A stretch of DNA of 64,000 bases from Bradyrhizobium sp. BTAi1 (lineage in GTDB: Bacteria; Pseudomonadota; Alphaproteobacteria; Rhizobiales; Xanthobacteraceae). The position numbers and the translations under genes are program-made. Within the stretch, counting starts at the first letter, position 1; the number at the start of each line of letters is the position of its first letter. This document shows, piece by piece, positions 35,416 to 45,592 of the stretch. The stretch is taken from NCBI RefSeq assembly GCF_000015165.1, contig NC_009485.1:2830001-2894000 (forward strand), in the 5' to 3' direction. The notes under the pieces are model-generated. The model made no database searches and was not told the origin of the DNA. It worked only from the letters and a program-made list of their open reading frames with translations.

Positions 35416-35898
35416 ATGAGAACAAAGCTCGTATTCGCAGCGCTTCTGAGTTTCGCTGCGATCGTTCTGGGCCACGCGTACGTTCGTGGTTACCCACCCT
35501 TCAACTCTCAATTTGTGCAAACGTGTGATAGAGCAATCAAGGAGCGGCTGGTTGTTCCGTCCACCTATGAACGGATTAGCGTAGACGAGTTTCGGAAGAC
35601 AATGACGTTCTATGAGTTCTTCAAGGACCCTCTACGGCCTAAGTCTGAAGCAGCCAGGAACGCCATGGTCCAAGTCGCACGAGTGCCGCCGGTTCAGTAT
35701 GTCGCGCTCATCGATTACCAAGCTCAGGACCCCATCGGCGCCATCATTCGCGAAAGGGCAACATGCACTTTCAACTCACTAGATGGGAGCGACATGCCTG
35801 AACGTACGTATTGGGTGAAGATCGACGGCGAATATAATATGGCGTGGACTGCGAGGCAGCCGAACGCGGCCGCGCTCTTATCGCGCCTAAGACGGTGA
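35416..35898 (+). CDS. Hypothetical exported protein in a low-G+C patch
   Basis: A protein of 160 residues not recognised as any family. The first 20 residues (RTKLVFAALLSFAAIVLGHA) are a signal or anchor. The mature part has a Cys in VQTCDRAIKERLVVPSTYER and another in RATCTFNSLDG, which could pair. GGAAG lies directly before the ATG; an upstream in-frame start at 35347 exists but does not extend a signal. The gene and its flanks (about 35250-35960) are visibly lower in G+C than the surroundings, which suggests recent transfer. Confidence 0.55.
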   Translation: MRTKLVFAALLSFAAIVLGHAYVRGYPPFNSQFVQTCDRAIKERLVVPSTYERISVDEFRKTMTFYEFFKDPLRPKSEAARNAMVQVARVPPVQYVALIDYQAQDPIGAIIRERATCTFNSLDGSDMPERTYWVKIDGEYNMAWTARQPNAAALLSRLRR

Positions 35899-36041
35899 TT
35901 GATGGTCAGCTTATGGCCCAAGCAGACTTTGACTTCCGGCAATTTTAACTCTTATCGGCCATCTACATGCCCTAGCGTTGGATTTGAAAAACTCGCGCGC
36001 CCATGCTGACGCGCTCGAGAATCCGTGTGGGGAGGCCGTCA

Positions 36042-37172
36042 ATGGCTCAGGAAACGTCGAGGCCGCGCATCGGGGAAGGGCGCATCGGCAGTTCACTCTG
36101 CGCCGCGATCGGCGTGCTCAGCGTCGCTGCTGTGCTGTGCCTGCGCTACCCGGCCTTTCTTACGACGCCTGAGCTGCGGGTCCATTACGACGTCGAGCTG
36201 CTGCGCCTCACGCTGGCGATCGCCATGGTCATCGGGGCCTGGCTCGGGGTCGTCGGGATCGTGCTCGGCGGCCCGCGGCTGCAGGCTGCGATCGGCCTCA
36301 GCGCGCTGTTTCTCGCCACGCTGCTGGGTGGGCCCTACGTGCCGACACCGGATTTTCTCCAGCCGCGCTTTTATCTCGGCCTCGACTGGCTGGTGCTCGA
36401 TCTCTTCTTCACCGGCGCAGCCTTCGTGCTGCTGGAGTGGATCTTCCCGCGGGTGCGGCCGGAGCAAGGGCCGCTCAGTCCCGGCTGGAAACTCGATCTC
36501 GCTTATTTCGGCGTCAACCACCTGCTGATCGGCATCTTCCTGGTGGTCTCGACGCATTTTGCGCATGACGCTTTTGCCTGGGCGATCAGCCCATCCCTGC
36601 AGGCGCATGTCGTGGCCCTGCCGGCGATCGTCCGCTTCGTGCTGGTGATCCTGGCGGCCGATGCCGTCGAATACATCTCCCACCGCGCCTATCACGAGGT
36701 GCCGTGGTTGTGGCGAATCCATGCGGTGCATCATTCGCCCGAACACATGGACTGGCTGTCGGGATCTCGCCTCCACTTTCTTGAGCCGCTGGCCACGCGC
36801 GCTCTGGTGTTGGTGCCGATCGTCCTGCTCGGCTTTCCGCAGGATACGATCTTCGCCTATCTCGTTTTCATCTCCGTGCAATCGGTGCTGATCCATTCCA
36901 ATATCAAGATGGATGTCGGCTGGCTGCGCTACGTGATCGTCACGCCGCAGTTCCATCACTGGCACCACGCGTCTGACGCCGAGGCCCTCGACAAGAACTA
37001 CGCGGCCCACACGCCGCTGTTCGATATGCTGGGCGGAACCTGGCATCTGCCCAAGGACCGCTGGCCGGTCAACTACGGTACGGTGAAGCCGATCCCCGGC
37101 GGCATGCTCGGCCAGTTCATGCACCCCTTCGTTGGGCCGGTGAAGGAATTCCTCGAACATCGGGACCCTTGA
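36042..37172 (+). CDS. Sterol desaturase/fatty-acid hydroxylase family membrane protein
   Basis: A protein of 376 residues with several membrane helices. The three His clusters of the di-iron family are present: ISHRAYH, IHAVHHSPEH and QFHHWHHASD. Such enzymes insert oxygen into fatty acyl chains, sterols or carotenoids in the membrane. GGAGG seven bases before the ATG at 36042 fixes the start; an upstream ATG at 36003 lacks this. Neighbours give no pathway hint, so the lipid substrate is open. Confidence 0.85.
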   Translation: MAQETSRPRIGEGRIGSSLCAAIGVLSVAAVLCLRYPAFLTTPELRVHYDVELLRLTLAIAMVIGAWLGVVGIVLGGPRLQAAIGLSALFLATLLGGPYVPTPDFLQPRFYLGLDWLVLDLFFTGAAFVLLEWIFPRVRPEQGPLSPGWKLDLAYFGVNHLLIGIFLVVSTHFAHDAFAWAISPSLQAHVVALPAIVRFVLVILAADAVEYISHRAYHEVPWLWRIHAVHHSPEHMDWLSGSRLHFLEPLATRALVLVPIVLLGFPQDTIFAYLVFISVQSVLIHSNIKMDVGWLRYVIVTPQFHHWHHASDAEALDKNYAAHTPLFDMLGGTWHLPKDRWPVNYGTVKPIPGGMLGQFMHPFVGPVKEFLEHRDP

Positions 37173-37217
37173 AGCCGTCAAGGCGCCCAAGCCAACCGTC
37201 AGAACCTCTGTGGAGAG

Positions 37218-37853
37218 CTACGTGCCGCCCGGCCGCGCCAGCCGCTCGATGGTCTGGTTGTGGCGGGTCAGCAGTTCGCAGGCATGGCCGATCTGGCGGG
37301 CGCGCAGGGCCTGCAGGATCAGCCGGTGATCCTGGTTGGTGCGTGGACGCCAGCCGGCATTGCGCGCCATCGCGAGCACCAGCCGCGAATTGGCCAGCCG
37401 CAATCCGTCCAGGCTCGCCAGCAGCCGCGGCATGGCGCAAGGCGCGACCAGCGCGCGATGGAAGGCGCGGTTGGCAGTCTCGAACTCCTGGATGGTCTCG
37501 GCATTGTCCGCCTCGATCAGCGCAAGCTCGATCGCGGCGAGCTGCGTCGGCGTGTAGCGCGGGGCGGCGTTGCGCAGCGCCACCACCTCGAGCGCAACGC
37601 GCATCTCGACAATCTCCTTGGTCGACTTCGCGTCGAGCGGCGCCACCCGCACGCCGCGCCGCGGCGCTGCGACCACCAGATACAGCGCTTCGAGCTGTCG
37701 GAACGCCTCGCGCACCGGCACGTGGCTGGAGTTGAACTCGCGCGCAATGTGGTCCTGCCGCAGCGGGGCATCTGGCGGCAGCGCGCCGCTGACGATCCGC
37801 TCGGTGAGCACGTCGGCGATCCGATGGGCGGTGGTGAGATTCTCGTCCTGCAT
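37218..37853 (-). CDS. bioR: GntR-family regulator, probable biotin repressor BioR
   Basis: A protein of 211 residues. The winged helix covers about 5-70 (LRQDHIAREFNSSHVPVREA) and an FCD-type effector domain follows. It is divergent from bioB with two TTATC/TATAG-type sites between them (37857 and 37927). In Rhizobiales the GntR regulator beside bioB is BioR, which represses biotin synthesis by binding such palindromes. The identity rests on this context more than on sequence detail. Confidence 0.82.
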   Translation of the reverse strand: MQDENLTTAHRIADVLTERIVSGALPPDAPLRQDHIAREFNSSHVPVREAFRQLEALYLVVAAPRRGVRVAPLDAKSTKEIVEMRVALEVVALRNAAPRYTPTQLAAIELALIEADNAETIQEFETANRAFHRALVAPCAMPRLLASLDGLRLANSRLVLAMARNAGWRPRTNQDHRLILQALRARQIGHACELLTRHNQTIERLARPGGT

Positions 37854-37856
37854 GGT

Positions 37857-37871
37857 GATAGATTATCTATC
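37857..37871. promoter_or_regulatory. BioR-type operator 1
   Basis: GATAGAT-T-ATCTATC is a perfect 7-bp inverted repeat with a one-base centre, three bases upstream of the bioR start. The known BioR consensus is TTATMKATAA-like, and the inner TTATCTAT matches. The position would allow bioR autoregulation. Confidence 0.65.
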
Positions 37872-37926
37872 GAAAAACCGCGTGCCTCGGAAGGATCGAT
37901 ATTCTACGGTGCTCAAATACGCTTGA

Positions 37927-37938
37927 TTATAGATTATC
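37927..37938. promoter_or_regulatory. BioR-type operator 2
   Basis: TTATAGATTATC matches the BioR consensus TTATMKATAA at nine of ten positions and lies 38 bp before the bioB ATG. It would place the repressor over the bioB promoter. Confidence 0.6.
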
Positions 37939-37975
37939 CAAAATAAAATCTATGATCTGTGGACGGGAGTTTGAG

Positions 37976-39028
37976 ATGAGTGAAGTGCGCAGGCCATCGT
38001 CGTCGCAACCTGCAGCGGACGGCGCCATCCGTCACGACTGGACCAGAGAAGAAGCCGAAGCGCTGTACGCTCTGCCATTCCCGGATCTGATGTTCCGTGC
38101 ACAGTCGGTGCACCGCCGGCACTTCGATCCGACCCGGCTGGAGACGGCGAGCCTGCTCAGCATCAAGACCGGCGGCTGTCCGGAGGATTGCGGCTACTGT
38201 TCCCAGAGCGCGCATTACGACACCGGCCTCAAGGCGACCAAGCTGATGGATCGCGACACCGTGGTCGCCACCGCACAGCGCGCCAAGGCGGCGGGGGCCG
38301 AGCGCTTCTGCATGGCCGCAGCCTGGCGCAGTCCGAAAGACCGTGATCTCGACCAGGTCTGCGACATGGTCAGCGCGGTGAAGGATCTGGGGATGGAGAC
38401 CTGCGTCACCCTGGGCATGCTGACGCCGCCGCAGGCGCAGCGTCTGAAGCAGGCCGGACTCGATTTCTACAACCACAATGTCGACACCTCGCCCGAATTC
38501 TACGACCGAATCATCACGACGCGGACCCTGCAGGATCGGATCGACACGCTCGCGCATGTGCGGGACGCCGGCATCAAGGTGTGCTGCGGCGGCATCATCG
38601 GCATGGGTGAGGCGGTCGATGACCGGCTCGGCATGATGGTGCTGCTGGCTAATCTTGGCGCGCATCCCGACAGCGTGCCGATCAACATGTGGAACGAGGT
38701 CAAGGGCGTGCCGGTCAACGACACCGCCGCGCGCCCGGATCCGATCGCACTGGTGCGGTTGATCGCGGTGACGCGCATCATGATGCCGCAAAGCGTCGTG
38801 CGGCTGTCCGCCGGCCGGCAATATATGAGCGACGAATTGCAGAGCTTGTGTCTGCTCGCCGGCGCCAATTCGATCTTCATCGGCGATGTGTTGCTGACCA
38901 CGGCCAATCCGCAGGCCGATCGCGATGCGGCGCTGCTCGCGCGCCTCGGCATGACCTCCGCATTGTCGGTACGTCCGGCCGCAGCGACGGCCCCGAGTGA
39001 AACGGCGGACAGTTCGCTCGTCGCCTGA
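37976..39028 (+). CDS. bioB: Biotin synthase
   Basis: A protein of 350 residues. The radical-SAM cluster ligands are Cys68, Cys72 and Cys75 in [13 protein letters not shown]. Other BioB marks are [20 protein letters not shown] and [20 protein letters not shown]. It inserts sulfur into dethiobiotin, the last step of biotin synthesis. GGGAG precedes the ATG at 37976. It heads the operon bioB-bioF-bioD-bioA; a 91-bp gap with a small GC hairpin (39054-39068) separates it from bioF. Confidence 0.96.
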
Positions 39029-39119
39029 GCAAGGCCGTCATCCCTTGACCGGCCCGGCGCAGCGCCGGTGCCGACGACGTTGCCCTGACAAATGGCGTTT
39101 CGAAGAAGGGAGCTGATGC

Positions 39120-40286
39120 ATGAATGCCGCTGCCGACAAGCTCGCCGGCTACGCCGAGCGGTTGCAGAGCCTCGCCGCCGACGATCGGCTGCGCCGGTTG
39201 AGCCCGAGATCCGGTCTCGATTTCTCCTCCAACGACTATCTTGGCCTGGCGCAGGCGCCGCGGATGAAGCGCGCGATTGCCGTTGCCATGGAGGCGGGCA
39301 CGCCGGTCGGAGCCGGCGGTTCGCGCCTGCTGCGCGGCAATTGCGAGGAGCATGAGCGGCTGGAGGCGGCGGCCGCGCGCTTCTTCGGCGCTGACAGCGC
39401 GCTGTTCTTCGGATCGGGCTACGTCGCCAATTTCGCCGTGCTGACGACCCTGCCGCAAGCCGACGACCTGCTGGTGCTCGACGCGCTGGTGCATGCCAGC
39501 ACGCATGAGGGCGCCCGCGCCGGCCGCGCCGAGATCTGTCAGTTCAAGCACAATGATCCACAATCCGCCGAGGACGCGATCCTGGCATGGCGGAGGGATG
39601 GCGGCGTCGGCCGGCCTTGGATCGCTGTCGAAAGCCTGTACAGCATGGACGGCGATCTGGCTCCGCTCGACGATCTGATCGCGATCGCCGCGCGTCACGA
39701 TGCATTCCTGCTGATCGACGAGGCGCATGCGACCGGGGTGCATGGCGAGCAGGGGCGGGGTCTCGCGTCGGGCTTCGAGGGACGCGACAACATCGTGGTC
39801 GTTCATACCTGCGGCAAGGCGCTGGGCGCCGCCGGCGCCCTGGTCACGGCGAGCCGGGTGCTGCGCGATACGCTCGTCAACCGCTGCCGTCCCTTCATCT
39901 TCGCGACCGCGCCGTCGCCGCTGATGGCGGTCGCCGTGCTTGAAGCGCTTGCGATCCTGCAGGACGAGCCGCAACGGCTGCAGCAGCTCTCACGGCTTGT
40001 CGCCTTCGCCCATGGCGAGATCGCGCGCCTGTTCGGCGCCACCTGGTCGTCGTCCCAGATCATTCCCTACATCGTCGGCGACAATGCGCCGGCGATGCAA
40101 CTGGCCTCGGCGCTGCAGGCGCGCGGCTTCGACATTCGCGGCATCCGTCCGCCGACCGTGCCGGCCGGCACGGCGCGGCTCCGGTTGTCGCTCACCTTGA
40201 ATGTCGACGAGGCCGCGGTGGTGTCGTTGCTTGACGCACTCGCCGAGGAGACCGGGGCAGGACAGCGATGGCGCAGCGCATCGTAG
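39120..40286 (+). CDS. bioF: 8-amino-7-oxononanoate synthase
   Basis: A protein of 388 residues of the PLP alpha-oxoamine synthase family. The Schiff-base lysine is in [16 protein letters not shown], with [17 protein letters not shown] as the PLP-ring motif and [17 protein letters not shown] near the start. It condenses pimeloyl-CoA or pimeloyl-ACP with alanine. AAGGGAG precedes the ATG. It overlaps bioD by 19 bp. Confidence 0.95.
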   Translation: MNAAADKLAGYAERLQSLAADDRLRRLSPRSGLDFSSNDYLGLAQAPRMKRAIAVAMEAGTPVGAGGSRLLRGNCEEHERLEAAAARFFGADSALFFGSGYVANFAVLTTLPQADDLLVLDALVHASTHEGARAGRAEICQFKHNDPQSAEDAILAWRRDGGVGRPWIAVESLYSMDGDLAPLDDLIAIAARHDAFLLIDEAHATGVHGEQGRGLASGFEGRDNIVVVHTCGKALGAAGALVTASRVLRDTLVNRCRPFIFATAPSPLMAVAVLEALAILQDEPQRLQQLSRLVAFAHGEIARLFGATWSSSQIIPYIVGDNAPAMQLASALQARGFDIRGIRPPTVPAGTARLRLSLTLNVDEAAVVSLLDALAEETGAGQRWRSAS

Positions 40287-40900
40287 TCACGGGCACCGAC
40301 ACTGGAATTGGCAAGACCGTGTTCGCCGCGGCGCTCACGGACCTGCTCGGGGCCTGCTACTGGAAGCCGGTGCAGGCGGGGCTTGCGGAGGAGACGGATT
40401 CGCACCGCGTCCAGCGGCTCGCCGACCTGGCCGACGACCGTTTGGTCCCCGAAGCCTATCGCCTGGCCGCGCCAGCTTCGCCGCATCTCGCTGCACGTCT
40501 CGATGGCGTCAGCATCGACCCGCTGTGTTTGAACCCTCCTGACACCGGCGGCAGACCCCTGGTGATCGAGGGCGCCGGCGGCGTGATGGTGCCGCTCACC
40601 GCGGATACGCTCTATCTCGACGTCTTCGCGCGATGGCAATGGCCGGTCGTGCTCTGCGCCCGCACCAGCCTCGGCACGATCAATCACTCGCTGTTGTCGC
40701 TGGCCGCGCTGCGCAGCCGCGGCATCGCGGTGCTCGGTGTCGCCTTCATCGGCGACGCCAATGCGGATAGTGAGGAGACGATCTGCCGGCTCGGCGCGGT
40801 GAAGCGGCTCGGCCGGCTGCCCTGGCTTCCGGAGCTGACCGCGCGATCCCTGCAGCACGCCGTGGCCGCTGAATTCCGGCGGGCGGATTTCGCGCCATGA
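40268..40900 (+). CDS. bioD: Dethiobiotin synthetase
   Basis: A protein of 210 residues with the P-loop [17 protein letters not shown] and the second motif [13 protein letters not shown]. It closes the ureido ring using CO2 and ATP. It overlaps bioF (19 bp) and bioA (four bases, ATGA), which points to tight translational coupling in the operon. Confidence 0.95.
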   Translation: MAQRIVVTGTDTGIGKTVFAAALTDLLGACYWKPVQAGLAEETDSHRVQRLADLADDRLVPEAYRLAAPASPHLAARLDGVSIDPLCLNPPDTGGRPLVIEGAGGVMVPLTADTLYLDVFARWQWPVVLCARTSLGTINHSLLSLAALRSRGIAVLGVAFIGDANADSEETICRLGAVKRLGRLPWLPELTARSLQHAVAAEFRRADFAP

Positions 40901-42162
40901 TGCGCAAGGCCGTCTCGCCGATCTGGCATCCCTTCACTCAGCATGCGCTGCAGCCGGAGATGACGCCGGTCGCGCGCGGCGACGGCGCGTATCTCATCAC
41001 ACGCGATGGCCGGCGCATTATCGATGCGATCGCCTCCTGGTGGGTGGTGACGCATGGCCATTGTCATCCGCCGATCGTGCGCGCGATCCAGGAGCAGGCC
41101 GGGCAGCTGGATCAGGTCATCTTCGCCGGACATACCCACGAACCGGCCGAGCAGCTCGCGGCCGGCCTGCTCGATCTGGTCCCGCCAACGCTGGCGCATG
41201 TCTTCTTCTCGGACAGCGGCGCGACCAGCGTCGAGGTCGCGCTGAAAATGGCGCTCGGCTATTTCAGGAATATCGGCGAGCCGCGCACACGCATTGCCGT
41301 GATGCAGCATTCCTATCACGGCGATACGATCGGCACGATGTCGGTCGGCGCCCGCGGCGTGTTCAACGCAGCCTATGAGCCGCTGCTGTTCGATGTCGCC
41401 GTGGTGCCGTTTCCTGCCGAGGGATTCGAGCAGGCGACGCTCGACGCGCTTGCCGCGACCTGCGAACGCGACAGGCCGGCCGCCTTCATCGTGGAGCCGC
41501 TGGTGCTCGGTGCCGGCGGCATGCTCATGTATCCGGCAGCGCTGCTGCGCGAGATGCACCGCATCTGCAAGGCGTCCGGCGTGCTGTTCATCGCCGACGA
41601 GGTCATGACCGGATGGGGCCGGACCGGCACTTTATTCGCCTGCGAGCAGGCCGGCATCGCTCCCGATATCGCCTGCTACGCCAAGGGTCTGACCGGCGGG
41701 GCGATGCCGCTCGCGGTGACACTGTGCAGCGCAGACATCTTCGAGGCGCATTATTCGACCGACCGCAGGCGTACCTTCTTCCATTCCAGCTCCTACACGG
41801 CCAATCCGATCGCCTGCGCCGCGGCATGTGCCAATCTCGCACTGTGGCGGCAGCCGGAGGCGCACGCCCGGATCTCTGCCGTCGCTGCAGCACAGGAGCG
41901 CAGTGTTGCGCGCTTTCGAGAGGACGAGCGATTTTCGGATGTGCGGCGCTGCGGCACCATCACGGCGCTCGACCTTCATGCCGACGACGAGGGCTATCTC
42001 GCCGACATCGGACCGAAGCTGCAGGCGTTCTTTCGCGACAGCGACATACTGCTGCGGCCGCTCGGCCATACGATCTATGTGATGCCGCCTTACTGCGTCA
42101 CCGCTGCCGATCTCGAGGCGATCTACGCCACGATCGATGCAGCGGTCGATCACGTGATCTGA
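40897..42162 (+). CDS. bioA: Adenosylmethionine-8-amino-7-oxononanoate aminotransferase
   Basis: A protein of 421 residues of the class III aminotransferases. WHPFTQH near the start is typical of Bio[21 protein letters not shown] holds the PLP Asp, and the lysine is in [14 protein letters not shown]. It uses S-adenosylmethionine as amino donor. The start is ATGATG at 40897; the second ATG is equally possible. No bioZ, bioG or bioH gene follows, so the pimeloyl precursor route is not encoded here. Confidence 0.95.
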   Translation: MMRKAVSPIWHPFTQHALQPEMTPVARGDGAYLITRDGRRIIDAIASWWVVTHGHCHPPIVRAIQEQAGQLDQVIFAGHTHEPAEQLAAGLLDLVPPTLAHVFFSDSGATSVEVALKMALGYFRNIGEPRTRIAVMQHSYHGDTIGTMSVGARGVFNAAYEPLLFDVAVVPFPAEGFEQATLDALAATCERDRPAAFIVEPLVLGAGGMLMYPAALLREMHRICKASGVLFIADEVMTGWGRTGTLFACEQAGIAPDIACYAKGLTGGAMPLAVTLCSADIFEAHYSTDRRRTFFHSSSYTANPIACAAACANLALWRQPEAHARISAVAAAQERSVARFREDERFSDVRRCGTITALDLHADDEGYLADIGPKLQAFFRDSDILLRPLGHTIYVMPPYCVTAADLEAIYATIDAAVDHVI

Positions 42163-42246
42163 AAGCCTTCCCCGGCTGCGATTTGCGCTCCAGGGTTCCG
42201 CGCATTAGCATCCTGCAAACAGGTGGGTTGCGGGAGGACGGAAGCC

Positions 42247-44190
42247 ATGAATGCCTCGATCGACGGTGATCGCTTCAACGAGCCAAAGGAGGCCACTTCG
42301 GCCGTGATCGCGGCGCAGAGCTCCATGCTCGACGCGTTGCCTTTTGCGGACACGGCTGATTTCGCGGACGCGGCGCGCGGCTTTCTCGGCACCATCGAGG
42401 ATGCCAAGGTCACGACGGCGCAGGGGCGGACCGTCTGGAGCCTTGCGCCCTACAGCTTTCTGGATGCAGAGGACGCGCCGCCGACCGTCAATCCGAGCCT
42501 GTGGCGGCAGGCGAAGCTCAACATGCATCATGGCCTGTTCGAGGTCGTGCCCGGCGTCTACCAGGTGCGTGGGCTCGATATCGCCAACATGACGCTGATC
42601 GAGGGCGAGACGGGGGTGATCGTGGTCGACACGCTGACCTCGATCGAGGGCGCGCGGGCCGCGCTCGAGCTGTATTATCAGCATCGCGGGGTCCGGCCGG
42701 TCACGGCTGTGATGTTCACCCACACCCACACCGATCATTGGGGCGGCGCGCGCGGCGTGGTCGACGAGGATGCGGTCGCCAGTGGCCGGGTGCCGCTGAT
42801 CGCGCCGAACCTGTTCATCGAGCATGCGGTGTCTGAGAACATCATCGCCGGTCCCGCGATGCTGCGCCGGGCGCAATATCAGTTCGGTCCGTTGCTGGCC
42901 AAGGGCGCGAAGGGGCATGTCGATTGCGGGCTCGGCAAGAGCATGGCGGCGGGATCCGTGGCGCTGCTGCGGCCGACCGACCTCATCATGGCGACGGGTG
43001 ACACCAGGACCATCGACGGGCTCGTCTTCGAATTCCAGATGGCGCCGAACAGCGAGGCGCCGGCCGAGATGCATTTCTACGTGCCGCGCTACAGGCTGTT
43101 GAACCTCGCCGAGAACTGTACGCACAACTTCCACAATCTGCTGCCGTTTCGCGGCGCCGATGTGCGCGATGCGCTGGCCTGGTCGAAATATCTCGGCGAG
43201 GCGCTGCAATTGTGGGGCGGCAAGGCCGAGGCGATGTGCGGCCAGCATCATTGGCCGGTATGGGGTGCGGGCCGGGTCGACACCGTCATCCGCGAGCAGC
43301 GCGATCTCTACAAATTCGCGCATGATCAGACCGTGCGGCTGATGAATCACGGCCTGACCGCGAGCGAGATCGCCGAGACCATCGCGCTGCCGAAAAGCCT
43401 CGAAGGCGCGTGGCATGCGCGCGGCTATTACGGCCACATCCGGCACAATGTGAAGGCGATCTATCAGAAATATCTCGGCTGGTATGATGCCAACCCCGCC
43501 AACCTCGATCCTTTGCCGCCGGTCGAGGCCGGGCGGAAATATGTCGAATACATGGGCGGCGCGGCAAGCCTGCTGGCGCGGGCGCGCGAGGATTTTGCAA
43601 GAGGCGAGTTCCGCTTCGTGGCGCAGGCGGTCAGTCATCTCGTCTTTGCCGAGCCCGACAATGCCGCGGCGCGCGCGCTGCTGGCCGATACGCTGGAGCA
43701 GCTCGGCTACGCGGCCGAAAGCGCAACCTGGCGCAATGCCTATTTGTTCGGTGCGCAGGAGCTGCGCCACGGCATGCCGGACGTCCCGGCGCGCCCGGGC
43801 ATGCCGCGCGAGACCCTGGCGGCCTTGCGCACGGAGCAATTATGGGACGTGCTCGGCGTCCGGCTGAACGGGCCGAAGGCCGAGGGCAAGCACATCGTGC
43901 TGAACTGGACCTTCACCGATACCGGCGAGCGCTTCGTGCTGACCCTGCAGAACTGCGCGCTGACCTATGCGGTGGGCGTGCAGGCCTCTACGGCGGACGC
44001 GGGATTTACGCTGGCGCGCTCCACATTCGACGACATCATCGCGAAAGCTGTGACCTTTCCGGACGCGGTCGCGGCCGGAAAGATCAGCTTCGCTGGCAAT
44101 CCGATGCGGCTTGCCGAGCTGATGTCCTTGATGGACGAGTTCCCGCGCATGTTTGAGATCGTCGCGCCGAAACGGACGAAGGTGACTTAG
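42247..44190 (+). CDS. SdsA1-like alkylsulfatase, metallo-beta-lactamase fold
   Basis: A protein of 647 residues, near SdsA1 length. The Zn site is THTHTDHWGGARG, with further ligands in LAENCTHNFHN and MCGQHHWPVWG. A dimerisation domain (about 390-520) and a C-terminal SCP2-like lipid-binding domain (about 530-645) complete the family layout. It would cleave alkyl sulfates to alcohol and sulfate. Unlike secreted SdsA1 it has no signal peptide, so it should act in the cytosol. GGGAGG precedes the ATG at 42247. It is 84 bp after bioA but likely a separate unit. Confidence 0.87.
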   Translation: MNASIDGDRFNEPKEATSAVIAAQSSMLDALPFADTADFADAARGFLGTIEDAKVTTAQGRTVWSLAPYSFLDAEDAPPTVNPSLWRQAKLNMHHGLFEVVPGVYQVRGLDIANMTLIEGETGVIVVDTLTSIEGARAALELYYQHRGVRPVTAVMFTHTHTDHWGGARGVVDEDAVASGRVPLIAPNLFIEHAVSENIIAGPAMLRRAQYQFGPLLAKGAKGHVDCGLGKSMAAGSVALLRPTDLIMATGDTRTIDGLVFEFQMAPNSEAPAEMHFYVPRYRLLNLAENCTHNFHNLLPFRGADVRDALAWSKYLGEALQLWGGKAEAMCGQHHWPVWGAGRVDTVIREQRDLYKFAHDQTVRLMNHGLTASEIAETIALPKSLEGAWHARGYYGHIRHNVKAIYQKYLGWYDANPANLDPLPPVEAGRKYVEYMGGAASLLARAREDFARGEFRFVAQAVSHLVFAEPDNAAARALLADTLEQLGYAAESATWRNAYLFGAQELRHGMPDVPARPGMPRETLAALRTEQLWDVLGVRLNGPKAEGKHIVLNWTFTDTGERFVLTLQNCALTYAVGVQASTADAGFTLARSTFDDIIAKAVTFPDAVAAGKISFAGNPMRLAELMSLMDEFPRMFEIVAPKRTKVT

Positions 44191-44212
44191 GAAGCCTAAA
44201 TTAGATCGAGGC

Positions 44213-44240
44213 GGAGACCGGGGGCAATCGCCCGGTCTCC
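44213..44240. terminator. Bidirectional terminator between sulfatase and glycosyltransferase
   Basis: GGAGACCGGG at 44213-44222 and CCCGGTCTCC at 44231-44240 form a perfect 10-bp stem with an eight-base loop. It sits in the short gap between two convergent genes. The T-run is weak, so strength is uncertain. Confidence 0.7.
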
Positions 44241-44246
44241 ATGCTG

Positions 44247-45317
44247 CTATTCCGCGCTGCTGACCAGCCTGATGCGCGGCTCGGCGCGGTCGATCAGGCC
44301 GCGATAGGCGGCGAGATAGTCGAGCGCCATGCGCCGCGCGGTGAAGCGCCTCTCGAATTGCTCACGCACGCGGGCGCGGCTGAGACCGGCGAGACGATTG
44401 ACCGCGGCGACGGCGCTGAGCTCGTCCTCGACGATGAAACCGGTGATGCCGTCATCGATCACTTCGGGGACCGAGCCGCGATTATAGGCGATCACGGGCG
44501 TTCCGCAGGCCATCGCTTCGATCATCACGAGGCCGAACGGCTCCGGCCAGTCGATCGGCAGCAATAGGCCGACCGCGCCCGATAGGAACTCCGGCTTTTC
44601 ATCGTCGCCGATCTCGCCGATATATTCGACCAGCGGGTTGCCATTGATCAAGGGATAGATCAGCTGATCGTAATAGTCCTGGTCGGCGCGATCGACCTTG
44701 GCCGCGATCTTGAGCGGCACGCCGCAGCGCATGGCGATCTTGATGGCGCGGTCGACGCCCTTCTCTGGCGCGATCCGCCCGAGCACGGCGAGATAGCTCG
44801 GCGTGACCGGCTTCGGCATCAGCAGCTTTCCGGGCAATCCGTGCAGGACGGTGCGGACCCAGTTGGCATTCGGAACGGGACGGCGCTGCGCGTCCGAAAT
44901 CGAGACGACGGGAACATCCTTGAACATGGAGAACACTGGCTGGTGCTCGGGCAGATCGAGGCGGCCGTGCAACGTGGTCAGGAACGGCGTCGGCTGGCGC
45001 TGGAAGAGGGAGAACGGATAATAGTCCAGATGGAAATGGAGGATGTCGAACTCCTCATCGTCGCATTTCCGCCGTACGCCTTCCAGCATCACCATGTGCA
45101 GCGCGTTGGGATCGCGCACCGAACCATCGAGGCGCAGCGCCTTCGGCCACGTCGGCGAGAGCTTTGCCGAGGTCTGGGAATCGCCGCTGGCGAACAGCGT
45201 GACGTCGTGTCCGAGGGCAACGAGCTCTTCGGTCAACCAGTGCACGACCCGCTCAGTGCCGCCGTAGAGCTTCGGAGGCACGGCCTCCGTCAATGGAGCA
45301 ACCTGCGCAATGCGCAT
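44247..45317 (-). CDS. Glycosyltransferase family 4/1
   Basis: A protein of 356 residues with the GT-B fold. The N-terminus MRIAQVAPLTEAVPPKLYGG carries the acceptor-side glycine motif, and the C-terminal donor motif is EPFGLVMIEAMACGTPVIAY with RGSVPEVI. It transfers a sugar from a nucleotide donor to an unknown acceptor. AGGAGA precedes the ATG at 45317; the longer frame to 45593 is rejected. It is divergent from an ABC exporter and close to a glycogen-debranching-like gene. Confidence 0.88.
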   Translation of the reverse strand: MRIAQVAPLTEAVPPKLYGGTERVVHWLTEELVALGHDVTLFASGDSQTSAKLSPTWPKALRLDGSVRDPNALHMVMLEGVRRKCDDEEFDILHFHLDYYPFSLFQRQPTPFLTTLHGRLDLPEHQPVFSMFKDVPVVSISDAQRRPVPNANWVRTVLHGLPGKLLMPKPVTPSYLAVLGRIAPEKGVDRAIKIAMRCGVPLKIAAKVDRADQDYYDQLIYPLINGNPLVEYIGEIGDDEKPEFLSGAVGLLLPIDWPEPFGLVMIEAMACGTPVIAYNRGSVPEVIDDGITGFIVEDELSAVAAVNRLAGLSRARVREQFERRFTARRMALDYLAAYRGLIDRAEPRIRLVSSAE

Positions 45318-45592
45318 CTCATCGTCTCCTATTTGTGATGTTCGCTGACGTCCCCGATCGAAGGCACCGGCACAGCCGTAGCTGGAACGTTGTCGCATCT
45401 GCGAAGTTCCCCTCAGGCGATCACTCTTTATTCGAGACAACGTGTTCCTCCGCGTCTCAATGATGCCATCCACGATCTCCAACGCTGCCACCGCATGAAC
45501 TTGACGGCCGGTATGCCGGAACCGGAGAAACCGTTTATCGTTCATTGGCCGCAACAGGTGTCGCCACCACCAGCTCACTGCACAGGAAGACA

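Noticed and set aside
37218..37853. The BioR gene as the regulator of the palindrome at 21365
   Set aside because: The palindrome at 21365 (ATTGT-N2-ACAAT) differs from the sites next to this gene (TTATC/TATAG type), so a different GntR protein is more likely.
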